Assembly: GCA_017439305.1 (NCBI GenBank)
Contig: JAFSJK010000010.1
Coordinates: forward strand, 1-64,000
Origin: Bacteroidales bacterium
GTDB lineage: Bacteria > Bacteroidota > Bacteroidia > Bacteroidales > UBA932
Direction: 5' to 3'
DNA length: 64,000 nt
A model generated the notes under the pieces. The model was given only the letters and a program-made list of their open reading frames with translations, was not told the origin of the DNA and made no database searches. The position numbers and the translations under genes were made by a program. Numbering within the stretch: the first letter of the stretch is position 1; the number at the start of each line of letters is the position of its first letter. Below, one piece after another: positions 52,316 to 61,813 of the stretch.

Positions 52316-53742
52316 CGAGCGGCTATCTGGACGCCCCGGTGTTCAAGCTGGTGTCGGACGTGGCGGCGGATCTCGGGATGCGCGCCTTTGTCATCGGCGG
52401 TTATGTCCGGGACTGCTTCCTGGGACGGCCGAATACCGACATCGACATCGTGGTGGAAGGAAGCGGTATCGCCCTGGCGGAAGCCGTGGCGGCCAGGGTC
52501 CATACGAATGTCAGCGTCTTCCGGAATTTCGGAACGGCGATGCTGCATTACAAGGGCATCGAGGTGGAGTTCGTAGGCGCGCGGAAGGAGTCCTACAACC
52601 GCGATTCCCGGAAACCGATCGTCGAGGACGGCACCTTGGAAGAAGACCAGCTCCGCCGGGATTTCACCATCAATGCAATGGCCTTCAGCCTGTGCAGGGA
52701 GGATTTCGGCGCCTTGGTGGATCCCTTCGGCGGTATCCGCGACCTCGCGGCCGGCATCATCCGTACTCCGCTCCAACCCGAACAAACCTACAGCGACGAT
52801 CCTCTGCGCATGCTCCGCGCCATCCGTTTTGCCGCACAGCTTTCCACTCCGGAGCATCCTTTCACCATCGTCCCTGAATCGCTGGCTGCGATGAAGGCGA
52901 TGGCATCCCGGATGAAGATCCTGTCCTCCGAACGCATCGTGGAAGAAGTGAACAAGATGCTCCTCACCCGGAAGCCGTCCATGGCCTTCCGCCTGATGGA
53001 CGACACCGGCCTGTTGGAACAGTTCCTTCCCCAGCTGGTGCAGCTCAAGGGCGTGGAAACGGTGGAAGGAAAGGGACATAAGGAGAACTTTTCCCATACT
53101 TTGCAAGTGCTTGACAATGTGGCGGAAAGCGAGGAAGGGGAGCCCAATCTCTGGCTCCGCTGGGCCGCGCTCCTGCACGACATCGGCAAGCCGGCCTCCA
53201 AGCGTTATGCGCCCGGCCAGGGCTGGACTTTCCATGGGCACGAAGTCATCGGCGCCCGGATGGTCCCGAAGATCTTCCAGGGGCTGAAGATGCCCTTGAA
53301 CGAGAAGATGAAGTACGTGCAGAAACTGGTCGGCCTGCACCTGCGCCCCATTGCCCTCGTGGATGAGGAGGTGACCGATTCCGCCGTCCGCCGGCTCCTG
53401 TTCGATGCCGGTGACGACATCGACGACCTCATGCTCCTGTGCCATGCCGACATCACGTCCAAGAACCCTGCAAAAGTGGCCCGCCTGCACCGGAACTTCG
53501 AACTGGTGAAGGAAAAGCTGGTGGAAGTGGAGGAGAAGGACAAGATCCGCAACTGGAAGAACCCCATCACCGGCGACTACGTGATGGAAGTTTTCGGCAT
53601 CGAGCCTTGCAACCTCATCGGCCAGATCAAGGAAGCGGTGAAGAACGCCATCCTGGACGGACTGATTCCCAACGACTTCGAGTCGGCGGACCGCCTGATG
53701 CGCGAAAAGGCCGCGGAACTGGGACTCACGCCCGTAAAATGA
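52303..53742 (+). CDS. cca: CCA tRNA nucleotidyltransferase with HD domain
   Basis: The 479-residue enzyme adds or repairs the 3' CCA of tRNAs. The pol-beta-like head has FVIGGYVRDCFLGRPNTDIDIVV (about 26-48), RRDFTINAMAF and DDPLRMLRAIRFA; the C-terminal half has an HD domain with LLHDIGKPASKR. Two tRNA-Lys genes in this window lack an encoded CCA and would depend on it. I chose the ATG at 52303 (MSTITSGYL); 52288 is another in-frame start. It overlaps the nuclease-like gene by 13 bases and xerC by 4. Confidence 0.94.
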   Translation: MSTITSGYLDAPVFKLVSDVAADLGMRAFVIGGYVRDCFLGRPNTDIDIVVEGSGIALAEAVAARVHTNVSVFRNFGTAMLHYKGIEVEFVGARKESYNRDSRKPIVEDGTLEEDQLRRDFTINAMAFSLCREDFGALVDPFGGIRDLAAGIIRTPLQPEQTYSDDPLRMLRAIRFAAQLSTPEHPFTIVPESLAAMKAMASRMKILSSERIVEEVNKMLLTRKPSMAFRLMDDTGLLEQFLPQLVQLKGVETVEGKGHKENFSHTLQVLDNVAESEEGEPNLWLRWAALLHDIGKPASKRYAPGQGWTFHGHEVIGARMVPKIFQGLKMPLNEKMKYVQKLVGLHLRPIALVDEEVTDSAVRRLLFDAGDDIDDLMLLCHADITSKNPAKVARLHRNFELVKEKLVEVEEKDKIRNWKNPITGDYVMEVFGIEPCNLIGQIKEAVKNAILDGLIPNDFESADRLMREKAAELGLTPVK

Positions 53743-54701
53743 TCGACGCCTATATCACATACATCCGGGACATCCGGCGGTATTCGCCGCGGACACAGGA
53801 CATCTACCGGGATGTGCTGGATGATTTTGCGCGGTTCTGTGACGGGGAAGTGACGGCGTCGCTCACGCCGTCGATGCTGCGGCGGTATGAGGCGGACCTG
53901 ATGAACCGCGGGATGAAACCCCGTACCGTGCACCAGCACATGTCCGTGCTGAGCGGTTTCTGCCGGTTCCTGATGCAGAAGGGAGTGCTGAAATCCAATC
54001 CTGCCCGGAACGTCAAGCGGCCCAAGATGGAGAAAAGGCTGCCGGAATACTATCAGGAACGGTCGATGGACGAGTACTTTGCGGATACGGATCATTGGGC
54101 GGGGGAGGATGAACTCGAAATCCTCCGGAGCTATGGACCGGTGCCCCGGGACAAGGCGGCCGTGGAAATCTACCGGCACCGGCTTCGCCGGCTCATGATC
54201 AGCCTCTTGTACGGGACCGGCATCCGACGGGCCGAACTCATCGGCCTGAAGGCGGGCTCGTTCGACCCGTCCAGGCAGGTCCTGCGGGTGCACGGGAAAG
54301 GAGACAAAATGCGGGAAATTCCGGTCATCCCTTCACTTTGTCACGAAATTTGCTTATATTTACAAGCAGTTGAGTCGATGAGAGGGGGCGCAAGCCCTGC
54401 GGACGGACCGCTCCTCGTGACGGAAAAGGGCCGTGCCCTGTATCCGGAATATGTGGACCGGGCCGTGAAGACGGAACTCGACGGGTACGGCATCACCGGG
54501 AGGAAATCCCCCCATGTGCTCAGGCATTCGGTCGCCACGGCCCTCCTGGACGACGGCGCCGACCTGAACTCCATCAAGGAGATGCTCGGACACGCGTCCC
54601 TCGCCGCCACGCAGGTGTACACGCACAACTCCGTCGACCGGCTGAAAAAAGTGTATAACAACGCCCATCCCAGGGCAAAAAACGGAGGCTCAAATGATTA
54701 A
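53739..54701 (+). CDS. xerC: tyrosine recombinase, XerC-like
   Basis: The 320-residue recombinase has an N-terminal SAM-like core-binding domain (about 1-90; YIRDIRRYSPRTQDIYRDVLDDF) and a catalytic domain with Arg in YGTGIRRAELIGL, the HVLRHSVATALLDDG box (His, Arg), GHASLAATQVYTH (His and nucleophile Tyr). XerC/D pairs resolve chromosome dimers at dif. Lying between cca and hpf, it is a housekeeping recombinase rather than a phage integrase. It starts with an ATGA overlap. Confidence 0.92.
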   Translation: MIDAYITYIRDIRRYSPRTQDIYRDVLDDFARFCDGEVTASLTPSMLRRYEADLMNRGMKPRTVHQHMSVLSGFCRFLMQKGVLKSNPARNVKRPKMEKRLPEYYQERSMDEYFADTDHWAGEDELEILRSYGPVPRDKAAVEIYRHRLRRLMISLLYGTGIRRAELIGLKAGSFDPSRQVLRVHGKGDKMREIPVIPSLCHEICLYLQAVESMRGGASPADGPLLVTEKGRALYPEYVDRAVKTELDGYGITGRKSPHVLRHSVATALLDDGADLNSIKEMLGHASLAATQVYTHNSVDRLKKVYNNAHPRAKNGGSND

Positions 54702-54984
54702 TGTGAAGTCCCTGAAGTTCGACGCAGACCAGAAACTGCTCGACTATGTGGAGAAGAAAGTCGGAAAGATCGAGAAGTTCTTCGACAACCTCGGCGACAT
54801 CGATGTCACCCTTTCCCTCTCTCCGGAACCCGACAACAAGAACGTCCGGCTCCAGACCCGTTTCCCCGGTGAAGACCTCGTGATCGAGCGTAACGCCAAG
54901 ACCTTCGAAGAAGCCGTTACCGAGGCGGTTGACGCGATGAAGGAAAAAATCGTTCGCGCCAAGGAGAGGAGATTCGACAAATAA
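54694..54984 (+). CDS. hpf: ribosome hibernation promoting factor (short HPF/RaiA family)
   Basis: The 96-residue protein matches the short HPF form: INVKSLKFDADQKLLDYVEKKVGKIEKFF, then IDVTLSLSPEPDNKNVRLQTRFPGEDLVIERNAKTFEEAVTEAVDAMKEKI. It binds the decoding site of idle ribosomes. It overlaps the xerC end by 8 bases, an arrangement seen in many Bacteroidota, and a terminator follows. Confidence 0.93.
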   Translation: MINVKSLKFDADQKLLDYVEKKVGKIEKFFDNLGDIDVTLSLSPEPDNKNVRLQTRFPGEDLVIERNAKTFEEAVTEAVDAMKEKIVRAKERRFDK

Positions 54985-55002
54985 TCCTTTGAAATCCAAG
55001 CT

Positions 55003-55026
55003 GGCGGCCTCCCGGCCGCCTTTTTT
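55003..55026 (+). terminator. terminator after hpf
   Basis: GGCGGCC (55003-55009) pairs with GGCCGCC (55014-55020), followed by six T residues. Confidence 0.88.
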
Positions 55027-55038
55027 CGTGGAATGACT

Positions 55039-56694
55039 ATGAAAAGATCATGCGCCTGCCTCCTGCTTGCCCTGATGCTTTGCACGCAGTTGGGGGCCCA
55101 GGGTTTCCTGAAGGGGAAAATCCTTTATTTCGATGCCGGGGAGAATATGAGCGAACGGAGTGGCAGCAGTTTCCAGTTCTCCCTTCTCGGCGGCCTGTCG
55201 GTGAGTTCTTCCTTATCCATCCTCTCCGTGGAGCGCGCCCTGGAGAAGGCGGCGGAAGACGATGACATCGCGATGGTTTTCTTCCGGCCCGATATGATTT
55301 CGGCGGGAATGGCCGCGCGGGAGGAACTGCGGCAGAGCCTGGCGCGTTTCGCCGCAAAGGGGAAGCCTGTCGTCTGTTACGGCATTTCGTTCAGCACGGC
55401 TTCCTATTACCTGGGATCCGTGGGTGACCGCGTCTTCATGCATCCCGGATCCAGCGGGACCTTGAATGGACCGGCATCTACCCAGCTGTATTACAAGGAC
55501 TTGCTGGATTCCCTGGGCGTCAGGATCCAGCTGATCCGGCACGGAAGCTACAAGTCGGCCGGAGAGCCCTATGTCCGCAGCGAGATGAGCGAGGAGAACC
55601 GGCAGCAGTATCAGGTCCTTCTCGGGTCCATCTGGGAGCCGATGGTGGAGGAGATGGCCGCCTCCCGCGGAATCGCCGCCGATTCGCTCCGCGCCTGGGT
55701 TTCTACCCTCCAGCTTTCGACTTCCCGTGACTGGCTGGAAAAGGGACTGGTGGACGGCCTGAAATACCGGGATGAGATGGAGGAATACCTGTGCCATCTC
55801 TTCGGCAAGGCCGATCCGGACGACCTGAAGAAAGTCTCCATGTCCGAGTATGTCGGGTCTTTGAAGCAGAACGGTTCCAAGAAGGTCGCCGTCCTGTATG
55901 CCGAAGGGGAGATCGTCCGTTCCGGCAGCGGGATCGCCGGAGAAAAGTTCGCCCGGGAAATTGCGAAAGTCCGGGCCGATTCCTCCATCAAAGCGGTGGT
56001 CTTCCGGGTCAATTCCCCCGGCGGGGAAGTCGTGGCCGCCGATATGATCCGACGCGAGATCGAAGCGCTCCGGAAGGACAAGCCCGTTATCGCAAGCTAT
56101 GGGGAATATGCCGCCTCGGGCGGATACTTGATCTCCGCGGGAACGGACCGGATCTTCGTGGACAATTCCACCTTGACCGGGTCTATCGGCGTGTTCGGAC
56201 AGGTCGTCTCGTATGGGGAGGCGCTGAGCAGGAAACTGCACATCCATCCCTATACCGTCGGGACGCACGAACATAGCGACATGGGCTCCGGCATGCGTCC
56301 GCTGGACGAAAAGGAACTGGCTCGTTATCAGCAGGATATAGATGGAATCTACGATGATTTTGTCCGGGTGGTGTCCGACGGCCGCGGCATGGACCGCGAC
56401 GCCGTCGATGCCATCGCGCAGGGACGCGTCTGGTCCGGTGGGGATGCCCTGAAAATCGGTCTCGCCGATGAGAAAGGCATCCTGCTGGATGCCGTCAAGT
56501 ATGCGGCCAGGCAGGCCGGTCTGGAAAAGTACGGCATCGTGGCCTATCCCGAAAGGAATGACCTGCTGGGAGAGATCCTGTCCTTGGCCAAGGAAGGGGA
56601 CAAGCCGCTCATCCGCCTTCGGGAGATCCTTCCTGCCGGCTTCTCCACCATCGCCCGCATGCCTTATGTCGAATTTGACCAGAATGGAAGATGA
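55039..56694 (+). CDS. sppA: signal peptide peptidase SppA, 67-kDa type
   Basis: The 551-residue membrane-associated serine protease breaks down cleaved signal peptides. It is the double-domain form: catalytic Lys in RHGSYKSAGEPYVRSEM (about 170) in the N-half and catalytic Ser in YGEYAASGGYLISAG (about 357) in the C-half, followed by STLTGSIGVFG. The N-terminus (MKRSCACLLLALMLCTQLGAQ) is either a signal peptide or an anchor. I used the ATG at 55039; 55033 is two codons upstream. Confidence 0.9.
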   Translation: MKRSCACLLLALMLCTQLGAQGFLKGKILYFDAGENMSERSGSSFQFSLLGGLSVSSSLSILSVERALEKAAEDDDIAMVFFRPDMISAGMAAREELRQSLARFAAKGKPVVCYGISFSTASYYLGSVGDRVFMHPGSSGTLNGPASTQLYYKDLLDSLGVRIQLIRHGSYKSAGEPYVRSEMSEENRQQYQVLLGSIWEPMVEEMAASRGIAADSLRAWVSTLQLSTSRDWLEKGLVDGLKYRDEMEEYLCHLFGKADPDDLKKVSMSEYVGSLKQNGSKKVAVLYAEGEIVRSGSGIAGEKFAREIAKVRADSSIKAVVFRVNSPGGEVVAADMIRREIEALRKDKPVIASYGEYAASGGYLISAGTDRIFVDNSTLTGSIGVFGQVVSYGEALSRKLHIHPYTVGTHEHSDMGSGMRPLDEKELARYQQDIDGIYDDFVRVVSDGRGMDRDAVDAIAQGRVWSGGDALKIGLADEKGILLDAVKYAARQAGLEKYGIVAYPERNDLLGEILSLAKEGDKPLIRLREILPAGFSTIARMPYVEFDQNGR

Positions 56695-57431
56695 AATACT
56701 TGAGAATCATCCTTTGGGCAGCCTTGACGCTGGTGGCGTCCGCGGCCTTCGCCCAGACTGAGGCCAACCGGAACCGGTTGTCCGAGATCGAGAAAATGGA
56801 AGTCAAGGCCAGGAAGGGCGGTCCGAAATTCGACCGGTTCGGAATCCGGCTGCTGCCGGAAATCGGTTATGGGGCCCATCTGGTCCGGTCGGAAGACTTC
56901 CGTTCCCAGGGACTGGACTCCGGTCAGGCCTACTTGCAGGCCCTGGACGTGTTTTACCGGCCGTTCGCGTGGGGAAGCGTGCACATAGGAGCGGCAGCCG
57001 GCCTGGACTGGTTCAAGACCCGGGATCTTCTCTTTGTCCAGGATGATAACTATAACATCGTGGTCACACCGTTTCCGGAAGATTTTAAGGAGAAGAATTC
57101 GAAATCCCGTTCGTCCGTTACGGAATGGACGGTAATGGTGCCCGCCACCCTGCAGTTCCATTTCGGGAAAGCCACCGTCCGGCTGGGTGCTGAGGCGCTG
57201 TATTCTTTCTCGCCCCGGGTCCGGCTGGACATCTCGAAGAAGGATTTCCGGGAATTCACGGAGAGCAAAGGAGGCCGGATCCAGCCTTTCAGCTACGATT
57301 TCCTGGCTGCATTCTCTTTCGGGCACTTCGGGGTCTTCGGCAAGTTCCAGCCCGCCTCCGCCCGTCGTTTCCCCGAACCGGGTCCCACTTTTTCCACCTG
57401 GACGGTAGGGCTTTGCCTGACAACTTTTTGA
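56691..57431 (+). CDS. small outer-membrane beta-barrel protein, uncharacterised
   Basis: The 246-residue secreted protein has a Sec signal (MKYLRIILWAALTLVASAAFAQ), then alternating strands such as FGIRLLPEIGYGAHLV, GSVHIGAAAGLDWF, VPATLQFHFGKATVRLGAEALY and FAAFSFGHFGVFGKFQ, and it ends in an aromatic residue (LTTF), as outer-membrane barrels do. I do not recognise the family. Its start overlaps the sppA stop (ATGA), so it is co-expressed with that protease. Confidence 0.78.
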   Translation: MKYLRIILWAALTLVASAAFAQTEANRNRLSEIEKMEVKARKGGPKFDRFGIRLLPEIGYGAHLVRSEDFRSQGLDSGQAYLQALDVFYRPFAWGSVHIGAAAGLDWFKTRDLLFVQDDNYNIVVTPFPEDFKEKNSKSRSSVTEWTVMVPATLQFHFGKATVRLGAEALYSFSPRVRLDISKKDFREFTESKGGRIQPFSYDFLAAFSFGHFGVFGKFQPASARRFPEPGPTFSTWTVGLCLTTF

Positions 57432-57472
57432 GTTGACCCTCTGGCAGAAGACTGCATTAAGAGTATAAGTGA

Positions 57473-57530
57473 GAGAAAGGGACAGGGTCCGGGCTCCGAA
57501 AAAAAGTCGCCCGGACCCTGTCCCTTTCTC
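57473..57530. repeat. 22-bp perfect inverted repeat (long hairpin)
   Basis: Bases 57473-57494 pair perfectly with 57509-57530 around a 14-base A-rich loop. The arm contains GGGACAGGGTCC. It lies 42 bases after the barrel gene stop. The T-tract is poor, so termination may not be its only role. Confidence 0.85.
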
Positions 57531-57549
57531 TTTCAGCTTCTCTTTCAGC
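57526..57549 (+). repeat. tandem repeat, two copies of a 12-base unit
   Basis: TTCTCTTTCAGC occurs twice in direct contact (57526-57537 and 57538-57549), the first copy overlapping the right arm of the long hairpin. Confidence 0.75.
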
Positions 57550-57559
57550 GGATTTTAAC

Positions 57560-57567
57560 TATATTTG
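57560..57567 (+). promoter_or_regulatory. -7 promoter element of the third GH3 gene
   Basis: TATATTTG, 38 bases before the ATG at 57605. Confidence 0.7.
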
Positions 57568-57604
57568 TAAGATTGATAATATGAATGATTGAAACGTCAG
57601 CCTG

Positions 57605-59851
57605 ATGAACAGTAAATCTCTCCTCCTTGGGCTCGCCCTTATTGCCGTTGCGTGCGGGCAGGCTCCTGAAAAGACCTCGGACCTTCCCGTCTATCTGGAT
57701 GATGCCCAGCCGCTGGAAGCGCGGGTGGAAGACGCTTTTTCCCGGATGACCCTCGACGAAAAGATCGCGATGGTCCACGCCCAGTCCAAATTCAGTTCTC
57801 CCGGCGTTCCGCGCCTGGGTATCCCCGAGGTCTGGTGCACCGACGGGCCACACGGCATCCGGGCGGAAGTCCTGTGGGACGAATGGGACCAGGCCGGATG
57901 GACCAACGATTCCATCACGGCGTTCCCGGCCCTGAGCGGCCTTGCAGCGACCTGGGACCGCGAGCTCTCCCGGCTCTATGGCAAGAGCATTGGCGAGGAG
58001 GCGCGTTACCGGAACAAAACTGTCCTGCTGGGTCCTGGCGTGAATATCTACCGTTTTCCGCTGAACGGCCGCAATTTTGAATATATGGGCGAGGATCCTT
58101 ACCTCGCCGGCGAGATGGTCGTCCCCTATGTGGAAGGCGTACAGTCCAACGGTGTTGCCGTGTGCGTGAAGCATTATGCGCTGAACAACAGCGAGGTGAA
58201 CCGACACGTTGCGAACACCATCGTGGACGACCGGACGCTCTATGAGATTTATCTCCCGGCTTTCAAGGCGGCCGTGCAGAAGGGCCACGCCTGGTCCATC
58301 ATGGCGGCTTACAATCTGTATAACAACGAGCATCTGTGCTCCAACGAGGTCCTCCTGGACAAGATCCTCCGCGGGGAGTGGGTCTTCGACGGGGTTGTCA
58401 TCAGCGACTGGGGCGGCGTGCATAACACCCTCCAGACCGCAAAGCACGGTGTGGACCTGGAGTACGGTTCCTGGACCGACGGTCTCACCATGGGCAAGAC
58501 CAATGCCTATGACAGTTACTTCCTGGCGAACCCCTATAAGGAGGCCATCCAGAAGGGCGAGATTGGCACAGAGGAACTGGACGCCCGTGTGAAGCGCATC
58601 CTGCGCCTCATTTTCCGCACCTCCATGGACCGCAACCGTCCTTTCGGCAGCCAGACCTCGCCGGAACACTATGCCGCGGCGCGCAAGATTGGCGCTGAAT
58701 CCATCGTCCTTCTCAAGAATGACAGCGGTATCCTGCCGATGGTGGCCGATCCGAAGAAGATCGTCGTGGTGGGCGAGAACGCCGTGAAGATGATGACGGT
58801 GGGCGGCGGCTCCTCCTCTCTCAAAGCGAAATTGGAGGTCTCTCCGCTGGACGGCATCAAGGCCCGCTGGCCCGATGCCGAAGTCATCTGGGAGCGCGGC
58901 TACGTGGGAGACATCGGAACGGATTACAACGGTGTTTCCACGGGTCAGGATCTCCGGGAAGGCCGCAGTGCCGCTACGCTCATCGCCGACGCGGTGAAAG
59001 CGGTGGAAGGGGCTGATTATGTGATCTTTATCGGCGGACTGAACAAGGCCGACAACCAGGATGCCGAGGGCCTGGACCGCCTCCAGTACGGTCTTCCGTA
59101 CAACCAGGATGCCGTGATCGAGGCGCTTGCCGCCGCCACGGACAAGCTCGTCGTCGTCAACATTTCCGGCAACGCCGTGGCGATGCCGTGGGTGGAGAAG
59201 GTGCCCGCCATCGTCCAGGACTGGTACCTGGGCACACAGGCCGGCCATTCCCTGGCCGATGTGCTTTCCGGCGATGTGAACCCCTCCGGGCATCTTCCTT
59301 TCACCATCCCGGTCTCTTATGCCGACAATCCGGTCCAGACCGAGGCGCAGTATCCCGGTATCCTTCGTGATACGATGCTTGACGGAATGCCGGTACTGGA
59401 TATGGAGTATACCGAGGGTATCTATGTGGGATACCGTTGGTACGACCTGCACGGCGGCGTCCTCTTCCCGTTCGGACACGGCCTGAGCTATACGACCTTC
59501 GAGTTCGGCGAACCGACCCTGAGCAAGAAGTCGATGAAGGAAGATGGAACCGTGACGGTGACCGTTCCCGTGAAGAACACGGGCTCCGTGGCGGGTTCTG
59601 AGGTGGTCCAGCTGTACATCGCGGACGTGGAGGCCTCGGTTGGCCGTCCCGCCAAGGAACTCAAGGGATTCGCCAAAGTCGCACTCGAACCCGGCCAGAA
59701 GGCCGACGTGCAGTTTACCATCGACAAGGACGCCCTCTGCTTCTTCGATGCCGAAAAACATGCCTGGGTGGCAGAGAAGGGCCTCTTCCGGGCGCTTGTC
59801 GCCGCCTCGGCGCAGGATGTCCGTGGAACCGTGGAATTTGAATTGAAATAG
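57605..59851 (+). CDS. GH3 beta-glucosidase-like lipoprotein
   Basis: The 748-residue lipoprotein (lipobox AVAC near residue 17) has the GH3 N-domain with RMTLDEKIAMVHAQSKFSSPGVPRLGIPEVWCTDGPHGIR, CVKHYALNN, nucleophile Asp in VVISDWGGVHNT (about 268), a C-domain (VVVGENAVKMMTVGGGSSSLKA; VIFIGGLNKADNQDAEGLDR) and a terminal Fn3-like domain. The DGPHGIR and SDWGGVH motifs place it in a branch different from the two other GH3 genes of the window. It overlaps holA by one base, so the two are read together. Confidence 0.91.
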   Translation: MNSKSLLLGLALIAVACGQAPEKTSDLPVYLDDAQPLEARVEDAFSRMTLDEKIAMVHAQSKFSSPGVPRLGIPEVWCTDGPHGIRAEVLWDEWDQAGWTNDSITAFPALSGLAATWDRELSRLYGKSIGEEARYRNKTVLLGPGVNIYRFPLNGRNFEYMGEDPYLAGEMVVPYVEGVQSNGVAVCVKHYALNNSEVNRHVANTIVDDRTLYEIYLPAFKAAVQKGHAWSIMAAYNLYNNEHLCSNEVLLDKILRGEWVFDGVVISDWGGVHNTLQTAKHGVDLEYGSWTDGLTMGKTNAYDSYFLANPYKEAIQKGEIGTEELDARVKRILRLIFRTSMDRNRPFGSQTSPEHYAAARKIGAESIVLLKNDSGILPMVADPKKIVVVGENAVKMMTVGGGSSSLKAKLEVSPLDGIKARWPDAEVIWERGYVGDIGTDYNGVSTGQDLREGRSAATLIADAVKAVEGADYVIFIGGLNKADNQDAEGLDRLQYGLPYNQDAVIEALAAATDKLVVVNISGNAVAMPWVEKVPAIVQDWYLGTQAGHSLADVLSGDVNPSGHLPFTIPVSYADNPVQTEAQYPGILRDTMLDGMPVLDMEYTEGIYVGYRWYDLHGGVLFPFGHGLSYTTFEFGEPTLSKKSMKEDGTVTVTVPVKNTGSVAGSEVVQLYIADVEASVGRPAKELKGFAKVALEPGQKADVQFTIDKDALCFFDAEKHAWVAEKGLFRALVAASAQDVRGTVEFELK

Positions 59852-60897
59852 TGGCTGAAAAAAAGTCATACGTGGAGACGGACCGGCAGGTCCGCAATCT
59901 CATCGAGGACATCAGGTCGGGTGTCTTCAAGCCGGTGTATCTTCTGATGGGGGAGGAGCCGTACTACCCGGAACTGGTGTGCCAGGCCATCATCGACAAT
60001 TGCCTGCAGGACTGGGAGAAGGACTTCAATGAAACCATCTGTTACGGGGCCGATGTGGATGCCGACACCGTGATTACGGCTGCCCGCCGCTTCCCGATGA
60101 TGGCGGACCGGCAGCTGGTCGTCGTAAAGGAAGCCCAGGCGATGAAGACGCTGGAGGACCTGGCCCTCTATTGCCAGAAGCCCCTGGATTCCACCGTCCT
60201 TGTCCTCCTGATGCACGGCGCGCGGGCGGACAAGCGCAAGGCCCTCTACAAGGAGGTTCTGAAGCAGGGGGTGGTCGTGGATTCCCTCCCGCTCAAGGAT
60301 TATGAGGCGGAGCGCTGGGTATCCTCCTATTATGGCGACCGTGGCCTTAACATCGATCCGGAAGCCGTGCGGCTGCTGGTGGAGGCAGCCGGTACCGACC
60401 TGGGCAAGATAGCCGTAGAGACGGAAAAGATGCTCAAGAACCTGCCGGAGGGGGTCCGGGACATCACGCCGGAGGACATCGAGAAGAATGTGGGCATCAG
60501 CCGGCAGTTCAGCGTGTTTGAATTGACCAAGGCCCTTTCCTACAAGGATGCGCCCCGAGCCGCGAAGGTCGCCCGCTATCTGGGTGAGGCCCCCAAGTTC
60601 TTCCTGCCGATGACCGTCAGTGCCCTTTTCCTGCACTTCCAGCGGATTCTGAAGTACAACGCCCTCGTCCAGGCCGGCCAGGGCGGGGACAGCGCTATGA
60701 AGGCCAAGGTCCTGGGCGTGAATCCCTACTTTTACAAGGAATACGACGCTGCCGTCCGCAATTATCCGCTTCAGAAAGCCATGCGGGTAATTTCGCTTCT
60801 GAACGAGTATGATTTCAAGGGCAAGGGCGGCGAGGCCGGTGAGGCCGACCCGGGGGAGCTTTTGGTGGAGCTGACGACAAAAATCTTGAATATTTGA
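59851..60897 (+). CDS. holA: DNA polymerase III subunit delta
   Basis: The 348-residue clamp-loader subunit has the N-terminal PVYLLMGEEPYYPELVCQAI (degenerate P-loop region), ARRFPMMADRQLVVVKEAQ, an AAA-like lid with FELTKALSYKD and the C-terminal collar with KYNALVQAG and AVRNYPLQKAMRVISLLNEYDFKGKG. The start is GTG at 59851, whose G is the last base of the GH3 stop codon (TAG). Confidence 0.92.
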   Translation: MAEKKSYVETDRQVRNLIEDIRSGVFKPVYLLMGEEPYYPELVCQAIIDNCLQDWEKDFNETICYGADVDADTVITAARRFPMMADRQLVVVKEAQAMKTLEDLALYCQKPLDSTVLVLLMHGARADKRKALYKEVLKQGVVVDSLPLKDYEAERWVSSYYGDRGLNIDPEAVRLLVEAAGTDLGKIAVETEKMLKNLPEGVRDITPEDIEKNVGISRQFSVFELTKALSYKDAPRAAKVARYLGEAPKFFLPMTVSALFLHFQRILKYNALVQAGQGGDSAMKAKVLGVNPYFYKEYDAAVRNYPLQKAMRVISLLNEYDFKGKGGEAGEADPGELLVELTTKILNI

Positions 60898-60929
60898 TAA
60901 ATTATTATTGTAAATCAATAAATTCTTTC

Positions 60930-60937
60930 TATATTTG
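60930..60937 (+). promoter_or_regulatory. -7 promoter element of the ABC exporter operon
   Basis: TATATTTG, 18 bases before the ATG at 60955. Confidence 0.72.
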
Positions 60938-60954
60938 CTGAAAACTTAGCAACG

Positions 60955-61812
60955 ATGTCCATCATTGAAGTCAAACAAGTGAGCAAACACTTCGGGGAAA
61001 AGGTCGCCTTGGACAAGGTGACGCTTTCCATCCCCGAGGGGAAAATCTTCGGCCTGCTGGGGCCGAACGGGGCGGGAAAGTCCACCCTGATCCGCATCAT
61101 CAACCGTATCACCCTCGCTACGGAAGGGGAGGTCCTGTTCCAGGGACATCCCATTACGGCCGAGGATGTCGCCCATATCGGCTACCTGCCGGAAGAACGG
61201 GGCCTGTACCGCAAGATGAAGGTCGGCGACCAGGCAATGTACCTCGCCCAGCTGCGGGGGATGTCTTCCCGCGAAGCCGCCTACGAACTGAAGCAGTGGT
61301 TCGTCCGCTTTGGCATCCAGGATTGGTGGAACAAGAAGGTGGAGGAACTCTCCAAGGGCATGGCCCAGAAGGTCCAGTTCATCACCACCGTGGTGCACAA
61401 GCCGTCCCTGATGATCCTGGACGAGCCTTTCTCCGGCTTCGATCCGGTCAATGCGGACCTGATCCGGAAGGAGATCCTCCGGCTGAAGGACGAGGGCGCG
61501 ACTATCATCCTCTCCACCCACAACATGGAATCCGTGGAGGAGCTCTGTGACGAGATCGCCTTGCTGAACAAGGCCAAACTTGTGATCACCGGCGGCACGG
61601 ACGACATCCGTCACCGTTTCGGCGAGGACAATGTGGAGATCGAGTACACCGAGGACTACGTCCGCAAGACGGAGGTCGTTTCCCGCGAGAAGGCATCCGC
61701 CCGTCTGACGGAACTCATCGAAGGCGGTATCCGCATCAATGCGTACCGGGAACTCGTTCCGCGCATGAACGACATCTTTATCAAACTCGTAACGGAAGGG
61801 GAGGACCAGTAG
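60955..61812 (+). CDS. ABC transporter ATP-binding protein (NatA-like)
   Basis: The 285-residue ATPase has Walker A GPNGAGKST (36-44), the signature EELSKGMAQKVQF (variant of LSGGQ), Walker B LMILDEPFSGFDP and STHNMES (H loop). A C-terminal ~70-residue domain follows. It pairs with the permease one base downstream. The set is like NatAB, a Na+ or drug exporter, or CcmA-type lipid exporters; the substrate is not evident. Confidence 0.92.
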   Translation: MSIIEVKQVSKHFGEKVALDKVTLSIPEGKIFGLLGPNGAGKSTLIRIINRITLATEGEVLFQGHPITAEDVAHIGYLPEERGLYRKMKVGDQAMYLAQLRGMSSREAAYELKQWFVRFGIQDWWNKKVEELSKGMAQKVQFITTVVHKPSLMILDEPFSGFDPVNADLIRKEILRLKDEGATIILSTHNMESVEELCDEIALLNKAKLVITGGTDDIRHRFGEDNVEIEYTEDYVRKTEVVSREKASARLTELIEGGIRINAYRELVPRMNDIFIKLVTEGEDQ

Positions 61813-61813
61813 T

